Of a stretch of DNA of 64,000 nucleotides, positions 8,852 through 17,910 are shown in pieces; positions within the stretch are counted from its first letter, which is position 1, and each line of letters opens with the position of its first letter. Source of the stretch: Lachnospiraceae bacterium (GTDB lineage Bacteria > Bacillota > Clostridia > Lachnospirales > Lachnospiraceae); NCBI GenBank assembly GCA_022792535.1, contig JAAWBG010000024.1:1-64000 (forward strand). The letters are read 5' to 3'. Under the pieces are notes generated by a model, which was not told the DNA's origin, did no database searches, and was given only the letters and a program-made list of their open reading frames with translations. A program made the position numbers and the translations under genes.

Positions 8852-9660
8852 ATAGTTTCTCCTGGATGCAGTATGATTTTATGAAATATGCTTTTTTAGC
8901 AGTTTTGATTATTGCGCCTTTATTTGGCCTGATGGGAACCATGATTGTCAATCGGAAAATGGCGTTTTTTTCAGATGCGCTGGGACATTCTGCCTTGACG
9001 GGAATTGCAGTGGGGCTTGTGTTTGGCGTGAACAATACAGATCTGTCTATGGTGGTCTTTGCCATTGTCTTTGCCCTGCTTCTAAACCAGATCAGCAGCA
9101 AGGTAGCGTCTTCCACAGATACCGTGATCTCAGTGTTCTCTTCTTTCAGCATAGCGCTGGGACTTGCTATCTTGTCAAAAGGAGGGAATTTCAGCAGATA
9201 TTCCAGCCTTCTGGTGGGGGATATTTTGAGTATTACTGAAGAAGAAATATTATATCTTGTTTTAATTTTTATTATCACAATACTGTTTTGGATTATTTGT
9301 TTTAACAAACTTTTGGCGGTAAGCTTGAATCGGACTTTGGCGGGAAGCCGTCATATTCCGGCAGCCTGGATGGAAAATCTCTTTGCGGTGCTGACTGCGT
9401 TGATTGTGATGGTCTCGATCAAATGGGTGGGAATCTTGATCATCAATGCATTGCTGATTCTGCCGGCGGCGGCCAGCCGCAATATCTCAGAAAATATGCG
9501 GGAATACCATTTCTTTTCCATTTTATTTTCCCTATTTTCCAGTGTGCTGGGATTGTTTATTTCCTATTATGTCAATGTGGCCACAGGGCCCTCCATTGTG
9601 ATTATCGCCTCCTTTATTTATTTTATCACTTATGGATGGGGCAGAAAAAATAACCGATAG
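8848..9660 (+). CDS. znuB: metal ABC transporter permease
   Basis: Integral membrane ABC-3 family permease of 270 residues, with about seven or eight hydrophobic segments. Family features visible are the N-terminal QYDFMKYAFLAV segment, the GLMGTMIVNRKMAFFSDALG region that contacts the ATPase, and the C-terminal ALLILPAAASRN. It overlaps the ATPase gene by 4 bp and completes the three-gene importer. About 80 bp separate it from the following parvulin gene. Confidence 0.93.
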   Translation: MNSFSWMQYDFMKYAFLAVLIIAPLFGLMGTMIVNRKMAFFSDALGHSALTGIAVGLVFGVNNTDLSMVVFAIVFALLLNQISSKVASSTDTVISVFSSFSIALGLAILSKGGNFSRYSSLLVGDILSITEEEILYLVLIFIITILFWIICFNKLLAVSLNRTLAGSRHIPAAWMENLFAVLTALIVMVSIKWVGILIINALLILPAAASRNISENMREYHFFSILFSLFSSVLGLFISYYVNVATGPSIVIIASFIYFITYGWGRKNNR

Positions 9661-9741
9661 GTTGTCTTTCGAAAAGGGGTGTGGTATGGTAATGGAAAGA
9701 TTTTATAGAAAGGATGCGCAGGTGAGCGCAGAAGGAAAACA

Positions 9742-10491
9742 ATGAGTGAAAAAGTTTTAGCAGTGGCGGCAGGCCATGAGATTACCGAGAAAGAGTTGAA
9801 TAATTTGATCAGCAATTATCCGCCGGAACAGCAGGTCTATATGTCAGATCCCCAGGCAAAACAGCAGGTTTTGGAGCAGCTGATCGCCTTCCATTTGTTT
9901 CACAAGATGGCAGTGGAGGAAAAAATCACAGAATCTCAGGAATATGAAGAGTTAGTGGCAAAAGTAAAAGTAGAGCTGGCCAGCCATATGGCAGCTACCA
10001 GTATTATTGAGGGAATCCAGGTAAGCGAGGCAGAGGAAAAGGGTTTTTATGAGCAGAATCCAGAGCTTTTTCAGGCAAAGGCTCAAGTCAGCGCCAAACA
10101 CATTTTAGTGGATTCCAAAGAATTGGCAGATCAGGTGGCAGAAGAGGTAGAAGGAGGCCTTGGATTTGAGGAAGCGGCAAAAAAATATTCCACTTGTCCT
10201 TCTAAGGAAAAAGGCGGAGATCTTGGATACTTTTCCAAAGGACAGATGGTGCCGGAATTTGAAAAAGCGGCTTTTGAGGGAGAAATCGGAAAGGTGCTTG
10301 GCCCGGTGGAAACTCAGTTTGGTTATCATCTGATTTTGGTGGAAGATAAGAAAGAAGAAAAAGCCCTTCCCTTTGAGCAGGTTCAGGCTCAGATTCATCA
10401 GCAGTTGATTCAGGCAAAGCAGCAGGAAGTCTATGATGGGAAAGTAAAGGAGCTGGAAACAGCTTATGGAGTAGAACGCAAAGGTTGGTAA
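9742..10491 (+). CDS. parvulin-type peptidyl-prolyl isomerase, cytoplasmic
   Basis: A rotamase of the PrsA/SurA/NifM superfamily. An N-terminal SurA-like helical segment (about residues 1-105) is followed by a parvulin domain (about 110-205) with AKHILVDS, GGDLGYFSKGQMVPEFE and TQFGYHLI. Unlike PrsA it lacks a signal peptide or lipobox, so a cytosolic role is likely. ATG follows AGAAGGA. The stop is 6 bp before the next gene, suggesting cotranscription with the membrane protein at 10498. The substrate is unknown. Confidence 0.88.
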   Translation: MSEKVLAVAAGHEITEKELNNLISNYPPEQQVYMSDPQAKQQVLEQLIAFHLFHKMAVEEKITESQEYEELVAKVKVELASHMAATSIIEGIQVSEAEEKGFYEQNPELFQAKAQVSAKHILVDSKELADQVAEEVEGGLGFEEAAKKYSTCPSKEKGGDLGYFSKGQMVPEFEKAAFEGEIGKVLGPVETQFGYHLILVEDKKEEKALPFEQVQAQIHQQLIQAKQQEVYDGKVKELETAYGVERKGW

Positions 10492-10497
10492 GATCAT

Positions 10498-11619
10498 ATG
10501 AAACAGTCCGTAAAATACTTGAAAATATTAGTAAATCTTTTGGTGGCATTGTTTGTAATCTTGTTTCTGTGTGTGGTTTTTCCCAGGATCTTGGTATTTT
10601 TCATGCCTTTTGTGATTGGATGGATTATTTCCATGATCGCCAATCCCCTGGTGCGATTCTTAGAACGGAAAGTAAAGATCGTGAGAAAGCACAGCTCTAT
10701 GATGATTATCATCGGAGTATTAGCGGCCGTGGTAGGGCTGGGATATCTGGCAATTTCCCGGATTGTGCTGGAAACGGGAAATTTGATTGCGAATCTGCCT
10801 CAGATTCTGGAAAATTTCCAGGCGGATTTTCAGGAGATCGGGCAGAATCTGCAAGTATTTTATCATCGCCTTCCCAGAGATATGCAGAACACTCTTCAGG
10901 AAGTGGGAGCGAATCTTTCCAGCTATGTCAGCAGTCTGGCTCAGGCCATTGGAGAGCCTACCTTTGAGGCGGCAGGGAATTTTGCCAAAAATGTGCCGGG
11001 AACAGTGATTGCCATCATTATGTGTCTATTATCGGCCTATTTCTTTACTGCAGAGAGAGATGGGATTTTAGCAGGGCTGAAAAAGCATACTCCTGCCGGT
11101 ATCTGGAATCGTGTGGCTGGCGTAATACAAGATTTGAAACGAGTGGTTGGAGGTTATTTCAAAGCCCAGTTTAAGATTATGGGGGTAGTCTATGTAATCT
11201 TGGTGGTGGGACTTTTTATTTTGCAGGTAGATTATGTGCTGCTGGTAGCTTTTTTGATTGCTTTTTTGGATATGCTGCCCTTTTTTGGCACAGGAACGGT
11301 GTTGGGACCCTGGGCCATTATAAAGATTCTCTCAGGGGATTATAAGATTGCGGCAGGCTTAATTATCCTCTATGCGGTAACCCAGATTGTACGTCAGGTG
11401 ATCCAGCCTAAGATTGTGGGAGATACTATTGGTATGAATCCGCTGGCCACCTTGATTTTTATGTATATTGGATATAAATTCAGCAGTATTATTGGAATGA
11501 TCATAGCAGTGCCCATCGGCATGATTTTGATCAATCTGTATCAGGCAGGCGTTTTTGACAATCAGATCCGCTGTGTGCGGGAACTGGTGAATGATATCAA
11601 TGAGTTTCGAAAGTTTTAG
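10498..11619 (+). CDS. AI-2E family transporter (YtvI/PerM-like membrane protein)
   Basis: Integral membrane protein of the UPF0118 / AI-2E transporter family (373 residues). It has the family's layout: two N-terminal membrane segments, a helical extracytoplasmic segment (about 90-150), and a C-terminal cluster of membrane helices with FLDMLPFFGTGTVLGPWA and the conserved QPKIVGDTIGMNPLATL. Members include B. subtilis YtvI, linked to sporulation, and Na+/H+ or Li+ antiporter-like proteins; the substrate cannot be inferred here. It lies 6 bp after the parvulin gene and is convergent with the flippase on the minus strand. Confidence 0.88.
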   Translation: MKQSVKYLKILVNLLVALFVILFLCVVFPRILVFFMPFVIGWIISMIANPLVRFLERKVKIVRKHSSMMIIIGVLAAVVGLGYLAISRIVLETGNLIANLPQILENFQADFQEIGQNLQVFYHRLPRDMQNTLQEVGANLSSYVSSLAQAIGEPTFEAAGNFAKNVPGTVIAIIMCLLSAYFFTAERDGILAGLKKHTPAGIWNRVAGVIQDLKRVVGGYFKAQFKIMGVVYVILVVGLFILQVDYVLLVAFLIAFLDMLPFFGTGTVLGPWAIIKILSGDYKIAAGLIILYAVTQIVRQVIQPKIVGDTIGMNPLATLIFMYIGYKFSSIIGMIIAVPIGMILINLYQAGVFDNQIRCVRELVNDINEFRKF

Positions 11620-11679
11620 GACAACAGTTCGAGTTCCAAAATCAGGGAAAATTGTGTCTATTGATGCGGAAAGAAACTG

Positions 11680-13029
11680 TCACATTTTGGCGTGTCTGCC
11701 TTTTTTCAAAAGCAAAAACAAGGCTCCGGCAGCCATAACTGCCTGGCTGAGTGGAAGTCCCCACAGATAGCCTTTCATGCCTGCAGCAGGAATAACGAAC
11801 AGAACAAAACCAATGCGGATGCCTAATCCCATCACATTTAGGAAAAAGGTAGAGGTAGTTCTTCCCAGTCCATTTAGAATACTGTGCAAGGTGGTGGAGA
11901 GATATAAAAAGGGGCAGATCCATCCTAAGGTGACAATAAAGGTTCCAGCCAGCTCATTTCCAAAGAGAAACCGTCCCATCCATTGGCCCAGAAAGAGAAA
12001 CAGCAAAGTGCAGCCAAAGCCCAGAAGGAGGCTGTAGAAGCAGGTTTTCTTGATCAAAGCCAGGATGTAGCGGTGTTCTCTTTTTTCTTGTGCTTCTGCA
12101 ATGGCTGGAAGCAGCATTACAGACACGGAGTTAGTGAGCACAGAAGGGAAGAGTACCATAGGCAGGGCCATTCCTGTCAGGATTCCATATACGCTTAAAG
12201 ATTCTGAAGTGGTGTAGCCATATTGACGGAGCTGTCCAGGGATCATGACAGCTTCCATGCTCTGCAAAATGTTGACCAATACCCGATTGGCGCTTAAGGG
12301 AAGGGACATGAAAAAAATCTGCCGGACAGCCCTGAGGCGGCTGCCTTGATTTTTTTTATGACGGAGAAAGCTGATAGAAAACAACATAGCGGCGATTTCT
12401 CCGATTACCATGCCCCAGATCACCAGATTCAGAGAGATGGCATTGTGTTTTTCCATAGAAATCTCAAAAAACAGCCATACGCTGGCAACTCTGGCAATCT
12501 GTTCTAACAATTGGGAAGAGGCAGGCACGAAAGCCTTTTTCAGACCATAAAAATAACCGTTGATACAGGCGTGAATGGCTCCAAATGGAATGGTAAAAGC
12601 GAGAATCTGAAGGAGCGGGGCGCACCGGGGCTCTTCCAGAAAATGCAGGGCGATCCAGTCGGAAGAGCGGTATAAAAAGACCGTACAGCAAAAGGAAAGG
12701 GAGAGAGACAGAATCAGCCCGGCAGTTAAATAGCATTTTTCATTGCAGAAGGAGCGATTCCTTTTGGAATCAGATCCCGATCTGGAATCTGAACTGGCAG
12801 CCTGGGCCACAAACCGGGAGATGGCAGTCTGAATGGCGGAGGAAGTCAGAGAGATTGTGAGAATATGAATCGGAAAAGTAAGCTGATAGATTCCCATTCC
12901 TTCGGCACCAATTCGCTGAGAGAGGAATATTCTATAAAAAAAGCCGATCAGCCGGGAGAAAAGCCCTGCCAGTGTTAAAAGTAAAGTGCCAGTGATCAGT
13001 GGATGATCGTCCAGAGATTTTAATTTCAT
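11680..13029 (-). CDS. SpoVB-like oligosaccharide flippase (MATE/MVF superfamily)
   Basis: Polytopic membrane protein of 449 residues with about 12-14 hydrophobic segments. The N-terminal GTLLLTLAGLFSRLIGFFYR and the later YGILTGMALPMVLFPSVLT are typical of stage V sporulation protein B and related lipid-linked precursor flippases. In B. subtilis SpoVB acts in spore cortex peptidoglycan synthesis, but Clostridia carry several paralogues, so a spore role is likely and unproven. It is the only gene on the minus strand between 1 and 18 kb, divergent from the iron-sulfur regulator. Its ribosome binding site is weak. Confidence 0.85.
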   Translation of the reverse strand: MKLKSLDDHPLITGTLLLTLAGLFSRLIGFFYRIFLSQRIGAEGMGIYQLTFPIHILTISLTSSAIQTAISRFVAQAASSDSRSGSDSKRNRSFCNEKCYLTAGLILSLSLSFCCTVFLYRSSDWIALHFLEEPRCAPLLQILAFTIPFGAIHACINGYFYGLKKAFVPASSQLLEQIARVASVWLFFEISMEKHNAISLNLVIWGMVIGEIAAMLFSISFLRHKKNQGSRLRAVRQIFFMSLPLSANRVLVNILQSMEAVMIPGQLRQYGYTTSESLSVYGILTGMALPMVLFPSVLTNSVSVMLLPAIAEAQEKREHRYILALIKKTCFYSLLLGFGCTLLFLFLGQWMGRFLFGNELAGTFIVTLGWICPFLYLSTTLHSILNGLGRTTSTFFLNVMGLGIRIGFVLFVIPAAGMKGYLWGLPLSQAVMAAGALFLLLKKGRHAKM

Positions 13030-13104
13030 AGAGCCACCACAATTTCATACAAGATTATTGTAATGTATGTGAAAAAGGAAGGGGAAATGCATAAAAAAAT
13101 AATC

Positions 13105-13133
13105 TTGACAGCAGAATAAAATCATGATACTAT
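13105..13133 (+). promoter_or_regulatory. promoter of the iron-sulfur regulon
   Basis: TTGACA (13105-13110) is a perfect -35 and TACTAT (13128-13133) is a good -10 at 17 bp spacing. The start point would fall near 13140, immediately before the palindromic operator at 13146-13170. Confidence 0.75.
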
Positions 13134-13145
13134 GCGATTGGATCG

Positions 13146-13170
13146 AATTCCGACTAAAATACTCGGAATT
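13146..13170 (+). promoter_or_regulatory. IscR/Rrf2 operator palindrome
   Basis: AATTCCGA and TCGGAATT are perfect 8-bp inverted arms around a 9-bp centre, so the site reads CCGACTAAAATACTCGG at its core. This closely resembles the type 1 IscR/Rrf2 site built on GACT-AAAT-AGTC. It lies just after the predicted start point and 20 bp before the regulator gene, which fits autorepression by the cluster-bound regulator. Confidence 0.75.
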
Positions 13171-13189
13171 ATTCAAATGAGGTGATCAG

Positions 13190-13618
13190 TTGAAATTATC
13201 GACAAAAGGAAGATACGGACTGCGGGCCTTTATTGATTTGGCAGTCTGCGGGGAAGAGCGGCCGGTTTCCCTGAACAGTATTGCAGAACGCCAAGAGATT
13301 TCTGTCAGTTATTTAGAACAGCTTATGGCAAAATTGAAAAAGGCAGGGTTGGTAAAAAGCGTCCGGGGAGTCAACGGAGGCTACACGGTAGCCAGACCAG
13401 TGGAAGAGATCTCAGTGGGAGACGTGCTTCGGGCTTTAGAAGGAGATTTAACCCCAGTGGAATGCGCGGGAATTGATGACAGCCAGAGAACTCACTGTAC
13501 CGGATCTTCTCAATGTGTCAGCAAAATCGTCTGGAAACGGATCAATGACAGCATCAATGATACGGTGGACAGCATTTATATCGGAGAGCTGGTAAAGGAG
13601 AGCAAACGTCAGACTTAG
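13190..13618 (+). CDS. iscR: Rrf2 family iron-sulfur regulator (IscR-like)
   Basis: Winged-helix regulator that senses iron-sulfur cluster status and represses cluster-assembly genes. It begins MKLSTKGRYGLRAFIDLA, the family hallmark, and the recognition helix region is SVSYLEQLMAKLKKAGLV. Three cysteines (VEC, THC and SQC, spaced C-X9-C-X5-C at about residues 94-110) are placed like the [2Fe-2S] ligands of IscR. 142 residues is normal. The start is TTG, preceded by GAGGTGA. A matching operator lies upstream and nifS-iscU follow, so it probably controls this operon. Confidence 0.92.
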   Translation: MKLSTKGRYGLRAFIDLAVCGEERPVSLNSIAERQEISVSYLEQLMAKLKKAGLVKSVRGVNGGYTVARPVEEISVGDVLRALEGDLTPVECAGIDDSQRTHCTGSSQCVSKIVWKRINDSINDTVDSIYIGELVKESKRQT

Positions 13619-13692
13619 CCCGGCGTAAGGCAGGAGAAAGAATAGGATAGAGAATAGATGCAGGGCAGTCTGCCTTGCGTGGAGCGAAAGGA

Positions 13693-14889
13693 ATGGATAT
13701 TGGTATGAAGAAAATGATATATCTGGACAATGCGGCAACGACAAAGACAGCGCCGGAAGTGGTAGAAGCAATGCTTCCATACTTTTCAGAATTTTATGGA
13801 AATGCCTCTACGGTATATGAGTTTGGCGGAAAGAGCAAGGAGGCGGTTTCTAAGGCAAGAGAGACTATTGCAAATGCCATTGGAGCTAAGGAAAATGAGA
13901 TTTATTTTACTGCCGGAGGAAGCGAGTCAGACAACTGGGCCATCAAAGCCACTGCAGAGGCTTATCAGAATAAGGGAAAACATATTATTACCAGCAAGAT
14001 TGAGCACCATGCAGTACTGCACACCTGTCAATGGCTGGAACAGAATGGATTTGAGGTGACTTATCTGGATGTAGATGAGTTTGGTCTGGTAAAGTTAGAA
14101 GAGCTGAAAAAGGCCATTCGGGAGGATACGATTCTGATCTCTATTATGTTTGCCAATAATGAGATTGGAACTATTGAGCCAGTGGCTGAGATTGGAAAAA
14201 TTGCCAGGGAACATGGGATCTTATTCCATACGGATGCGGTACAGGCCTTCGGACAGGTACCTATAGACGTGGATGAATTAAAGATTGACATGCTCAGCAG
14301 CAGCGGACATAAGTTAAACGGTCCCAAAGGGATTGGTTTCTTATATATCCGCAAGGGCATTAAGATCCGCTCTTTTGTTCATGGCGGTGCTCAGGAGCGG
14401 AAGCGCCGGGCTGGAACGGAGAATGTGCCTGGAATTGTAGGATTTGGAAAGGCTGTGGAGCTTGCGCTGGCCAATATGGAAAGCCGGACTGCAAAGGAAC
14501 GGGAACTGCGGGACTATCTGATGGAACGGGCGCTGAAAGAAATTCCCTTTACCAGAGTCAATGGCGACCGCAAGAATCGTCTGCCTAACAATGTAAACTT
14601 GTGCTTCCAGTTTGTGGAAGGAGAATCTCTGCTGATTATGCTGGATATGAAGGGAATCTGCGGTTCTTCTGGCTCTGCCTGCACTTCTGGTTCTTTAGAT
14701 CCTTCTCATGTGCTTTTGGCCATTGGCCTGCCTCATGAGATTGCCCATGGTTCCCTGCGGCTCACTTTAGGGGAGGATACCACCAGAGAAGATATTGATG
14801 ATACGGTAGACGCAGTCAAGGAGATTGTGGCACAGCTTCGGGAAATGTCTCCCTTATATGAAGATTACATGAAAAAGAATCCAGCCTAA
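13693..14889 (+). CDS. nifS: cysteine desulfurase (NifS/IscS type)
   Basis: Pyridoxal-phosphate enzyme that takes sulfur from cysteine as a persulfide for iron-sulfur clusters and tRNA thiolation. The PLP lysine is in SSSGHKLNGPKG and the persulfide cysteine in GSSGSACTSGSL. The N-terminal MIYLDNAATTKTAPEVVEAM is the family signature. The frame is open from TTG 13675, but GGAG at 13681 fits ATG 13693; ATG 13705 is also possible. About 399 residues, normal. It sits between the regulator and the scaffold gene iscU, with mnmA downstream as a sulfur consumer. Confidence 0.95.
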   Translation: MDIGMKKMIYLDNAATTKTAPEVVEAMLPYFSEFYGNASTVYEFGGKSKEAVSKARETIANAIGAKENEIYFTAGGSESDNWAIKATAEAYQNKGKHIITSKIEHHAVLHTCQWLEQNGFEVTYLDVDEFGLVKLEELKKAIREDTILISIMFANNEIGTIEPVAEIGKIAREHGILFHTDAVQAFGQVPIDVDELKIDMLSSSGHKLNGPKGIGFLYIRKGIKIRSFVHGGAQERKRRAGTENVPGIVGFGKAVELALANMESRTAKERELRDYLMERALKEIPFTRVNGDRKNRLPNNVNLCFQFVEGESLLIMLDMKGICGSSGSACTSGSLDPSHVLLAIGLPHEIAHGSLRLTLGEDTTREDIDDTVDAVKEIVAQLREMSPLYEDYMKKNPA

Positions 14890-14997
14890 GAGGTTCGTGC
14901 AGATAACGGAGTCGTTACAGAAGAATGGACATAATGGACATTCTTTAGAAAGAATGGAAGGACTGTAATTCACAGGAATGATATTGGAGGAAAGACA

Positions 14998-15435
14998 ATG
15001 TATAGTGAAAAAGTAATGGACCATTTTAAAAATCCAAGAAATGTAGGAGAGATTGAAAATGCCAGCGGCGTGGGAACGGTAGGAAACGCCAAATGCGGCG
15101 ACATCATGCGTATTTTTCTGGACATTGATGACAATGGAATCATTCAGGATGTAAAATTTAAGACCTTTGGCTGCGGCGCGGCAGTGGCAACCAGTTCTAT
15201 GGCAACAGAACTGGTAAAAGGAAAAACAGTACAGGAAGCCCTGCAGGTGACCAATAAAGCGGTAATGGAAGCTTTAGACGGACTGCCGCCAGTGAAAGTA
15301 CATTGTTCTCTTTTGGCGGAAGAAGCTATTCATGCGGCCCTTTGGGATTATGCGGAGAAAAACGGGATACAGATTGAAGGTTTGGAAAAACCGAAAAATG
15401 ATATCAGTGAGGAAGAAGAGGAAGAGGATTACTAG
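14998..15435 (+). CDS. iscU: iron-sulfur cluster assembly scaffold (NifU/IscU N-terminal type)
   Basis: Scaffold on which clusters are built with sulfur from NifS. The three cluster-ligand cysteines are in GNAKCGD, TFGCGAA and [11 protein letters not shown], and the aspartate between them (KCGD) is conserved. The 145 residues end in an acidic tail (SEEEEEEDY) beyond the usual fold. GGAGGAAAG precedes ATG. It lies 108 bp after nifS and 8 bp before mnmA. Confidence 0.95.
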   Translation: MYSEKVMDHFKNPRNVGEIENASGVGTVGNAKCGDIMRIFLDIDDNGIIQDVKFKTFGCGAAVATSSMATELVKGKTVQEALQVTNKAVMEALDGLPPVKVHCSLLAEEAIHAALWDYAEKNGIQIEGLEKPKNDISEEEEEEDY

Positions 15436-15443
15436 AATCATTT

Positions 15444-16520
15444 ATGAAAAAAGAAAAAGTAGTAGTGGGAATGTCAGGCGGTGTGGACTCCTCCGTGGCG
15501 GCATGGCTGTTAAAGGAACAGGGATATGAAGTGATCGGCGTTACCATGCAGATCTGGCAGGAAGAGTCGGAACAGATTCAGGAGGAGCAGGGCTGTTGCG
15601 GGCTGTCAGCAGTGGAAGATGCAAGGCGTGTGGCTGCAATGCTGGATATTCCATACTATGTGATGAATTTTAAATCAGAATTTAAGAAAAATGTCATTGA
15701 CTATTTTGTGACAGAGTATTTGCAGGGGCGCACGCCTAATCCCTGTATTGCCTGCAACCGCTATGTAAAATGGGAATCGCTGCTGCAGCGCAGTATGAAA
15801 ATTGGCGCAGACTATATTGCCACTGGCCACTATGCCAGAATTCGAAAACTGCCCAATGGCAGATTTGCCCTGCAGAAATCTGCCACAGATGCAAAAGACC
15901 AGACTTATGCACTGTATAATCTGACCCAGGATCAGTTGTCTCATACTTTAATGCCGGTGGGAGATTACACCAAAGAAGAGATTCGCGGCATGGCGGAAAA
16001 GATTGGTCTTCGAACAGCCAATAAGCCGGACAGCCAGGAGATTTGTTTTATTCCAGATCAGGATTACCCAGGGTTTATAGAACAGGAGAGACAAGGAGAC
16101 GTGCCGCCTCCAGGGAATTTTGTCACAGGAGATGGAAAAATTTTAGGCCGGCACAAAGGAATTACCCACTATACCATTGGCCAGCGGAAAGGGCTCGGAA
16201 TCGCCATGGGATATCCTGTATTTGTGACAGAGATCCGCCCCGAAACCAATGAAGTGGTTTTAGGCAGCAACGAAGAAGTATTTGGAACTATTTTATACGG
16301 CGGCAGGCTGAATTTTATGTCTATTCCAGATCTGGAAAGAGAGATGGAAGTGACAGCTAAGATTCGTTACAATCACAAGGGAGCGTCCTGCAGGATTCGA
16401 AAGGTAGAACAGGACAAGATTCTGTGTCAATTTAAAGAACCAGTGCGTGCCATTACCCCTGGACAGGCAGTGGTGTTTTATGAAGATGATGTGGTAGTAG
16501 GCGGCGGGACTATTTTGTAG
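15444..16520 (+). CDS. mnmA: tRNA 2-thiouridylase MnmA
   Basis: Adds sulfur to uridine 34 of tRNA-Lys, -Glu and -Gln using a persulfide relay from the desulfurase. The PP-loop is [14 protein letters not shown], the catalytic cysteine pair lies in [12 protein letters not shown] and SQEICFIPD, and the C-terminal beta-barrel ends VVGGGTIL. 358 residues is normal. No strong ribosome binding site is visible; with only 8 bp after iscU, coupled translation is likely. A hairpin overlapping the stop codon probably ends the operon. Confidence 0.96.
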   Translation: MKKEKVVVGMSGGVDSSVAAWLLKEQGYEVIGVTMQIWQEESEQIQEEQGCCGLSAVEDARRVAAMLDIPYYVMNFKSEFKKNVIDYFVTEYLQGRTPNPCIACNRYVKWESLLQRSMKIGADYIATGHYARIRKLPNGRFALQKSATDAKDQTYALYNLTQDQLSHTLMPVGDYTKEEIRGMAEKIGLRTANKPDSQEICFIPDQDYPGFIEQERQGDVPPPGNFVTGDGKILGRHKGITHYTIGQRKGLGIAMGYPVFVTEIRPETNEVVLGSNEEVFGTILYGGRLNFMSIPDLEREMEVTAKIRYNHKGASCRIRKVEQDKILCQFKEPVRAITPGQAVVFYEDDVVVGGGTIL

Positions 16521-16533
16521 TTCCGCTGTTTTT
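16502..16533 (+). terminator. terminator overlapping the mnmA stop codon
   Basis: GCGGGAC (16504-16510) pairs with GTTCCGC (16520-16526), one G-U pair, followed by TGTTTTTA. The stop codon TAG lies at the start of the right arm. The next bases, ATCTTATAGGAAATTT, match the start of the palindromic repeat at 49006, suggesting a degenerate copy here. Confidence 0.65.
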
Positions 16534-16703
16534 ATCTTATAGGAAATTTTTTTGGATTTTCGGTAGGGATTTAAAATTTCTGTTTGGAATTGAGCCTTAT
16601 TCTATATTTATAAATTTTTTCAGGAATTCATGCAAATAATATGAGAAAAAACAAAAACCATAAATTGGTATATTTGTCAAGTCTGTTTTATAAAAATATT
16701 TTG

Positions 16704-16712
16704 TGTTATAAT
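16704..16712 (+). promoter_or_regulatory. extended -10 promoter of the SecB-like operon
   Basis: TG-T-TATAAT lies 100 bp upstream of the first gene of the three-gene operon. No good -35 is seen at 17 bp (TGTTTT). The 290-bp gap from 16521 to 16812 is visibly AT-rich and holds nothing else recognisable apart from the terminator and this element. Confidence 0.45.
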
Positions 16713-16812
16713 CCTAAAATAATGAAAGTCAAGACTTGATTTTTTGTCCAATATGTGTTAAATGAGGGAAGCTTTTTAAATAATTGGAAATACAAAAGGG
16801 GATATTGATGGA

Positions 16813-17262
16813 ATGCAGTTAGAGAAAGAATTGTGTATGAAATTTCCGGCTGTTTTGAGAAAAAAATTGTTGGATCATGAAATTGAATTACCAGATACGA
16901 CAATGTTTGAGTACGAAAAGATTTTAGTATACAGAGCTGTTGAACGTAGGAAAGATGATTATAGTAAGATAAATATAGAGGATTTTAAATCTTATTTTGA
17001 ATTAGGAAAGTATCCTAAGGTTCCAAGGGGAGTGAAAAAAGATTTTTTGAAAGATCCTCATTATTATGGAGTATCGGGTTTTTTGAAGAAGGAAATTGTG
17101 GAGCAGAAGATGAGTTTTCCGAATCCGAGGAAAAAAATGGCAGCAGGATATGTGTATCAAGAGGGAGGGCCCCAGGATACAAATGTAAAAGAACAACATG
17201 TATGTTGGTGGTTGTATGAAAATGCAGATATCAGTGGATTTAAATTGATGGAGGATTTATAA
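16813..17262 (+). CDS. uncharacterised protein, first gene of SecB-like operon
   Basis: 149 residues, no signal peptide or membrane segment. I do not recognise a named family. Visible features are an N-terminal helical stretch, then a basic middle (residues about 40-75: AVERRKDDYSKINIEDFKSY, YPKVPRGVKKDF), a conserved-looking YYGVSGFLKKEIVEQKM, a K/R-rich PNPRKKMAAGYVYQEGGP and the aromatic end EQHVCWWLYENADISGFKLM. The look is of a small globular, perhaps nucleic-acid or ligand-binding, protein. The start ATG is 11 bp after an AAAGGGG site; an overlapping ATG at 16808 runs into a stop. It lies 1 bp before the next gene, which has GGAGG within this gene's end. Confidence 0.75.
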   Translation: MQLEKELCMKFPAVLRKKLLDHEIELPDTTMFEYEKILVYRAVERRKDDYSKINIEDFKSYFELGKYPKVPRGVKKDFLKDPHYYGVSGFLKKEIVEQKMSFPNPRKKMAAGYVYQEGGPQDTNVKEQHVCWWLYENADISGFKLMEDL

Positions 17263-17263
17263 A

Positions 17264-17899
17264 ATGGAGAGGGAATTATGTTTTTGCATTGAGAAGAAAG
17301 AATTGTACTTAGAGCAGGTATTAGTTGATTATATGGAGATTCCCATTTTCTTTTTGTGCAAAAATAGTGTGCAGTATTATTTGGCGCTGTGTATAGATAT
17401 AGATGAGTTGAATTATATTGTTACAAAAGCGTCTATTTCTGAGATTTATAATTTATTGCATGGGAAAATTCCTATGAGAGATGTTATTCTGCAGCAAGAA
17501 GGGTATTGGGATGTGCTTTCTGGAGAAGAAGTTTCAATGGATACAGTGACGAAACACCTAATTGGTGAATTGAATAAATCTTTCTTGCCAGAGGAAGGTG
17601 CATGCTTTGAAATACTAACAGAAAAGATGGAGGAATTTGTCAAGAAGTTTGATAATGAGCATGATAAGAGCCAAAAAGAATTTTATGAGGATGGGAGTCT
17701 ATCTATTGATGTGTCTGGATTAAATTTTGAGATTGGAAAATGTTTTGATCTAGGGATTTGCCTTTTAGAACAGCAATTTGCGCCAGAAATAAATTTGTAT
17801 GAGTATTGTATACCATATTATGAAGAACAGGCATTATTAAAAAATTTTAATAATATGGAAAAGTGGAGTAATGATGTATTATCTAGTATAGCGGTGTAG
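17264..17899 (+). CDS. uncharacterised protein, second gene of SecB-like operon
   Basis: 211 residues, acidic, cytosolic by appearance. The N-terminal part has a beta-rich pattern: LVDYMEIPIFFLCKNS, YYLALCIDIDELNYIVTKAS, then an EIYNLLHGKIPMRDV helix. This recalls DUF6575-type proteins, but I cannot confirm that from sequence alone. The second half is helical and charged. GGAGG at 17250 and a 1-bp gap from the previous stop indicate coupled translation. The gene is AT-rich compared with the core genes around it, suggesting acquisition. Function unknown. Confidence 0.75.
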   Translation: MERELCFCIEKKELYLEQVLVDYMEIPIFFLCKNSVQYYLALCIDIDELNYIVTKASISEIYNLLHGKIPMRDVILQQEGYWDVLSGEEVSMDTVTKHLIGELNKSFLPEEGACFEILTEKMEEFVKKFDNEHDKSQKEFYEDGSLSIDVSGLNFEIGKCFDLGICLLEQQFAPEINLYEYCIPYYEEQALLKNFNNMEKWSNDVLSSIAV

Positions 17900-17910
17900 A
17901 GGTGGATATT

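Noticed and set aside
17902-17910. GTG 17902 as start of the SecB-like gene
   Set aside because: It overlaps the AGAGGTGG ribosome binding site; ATG 17911 has correct spacing.
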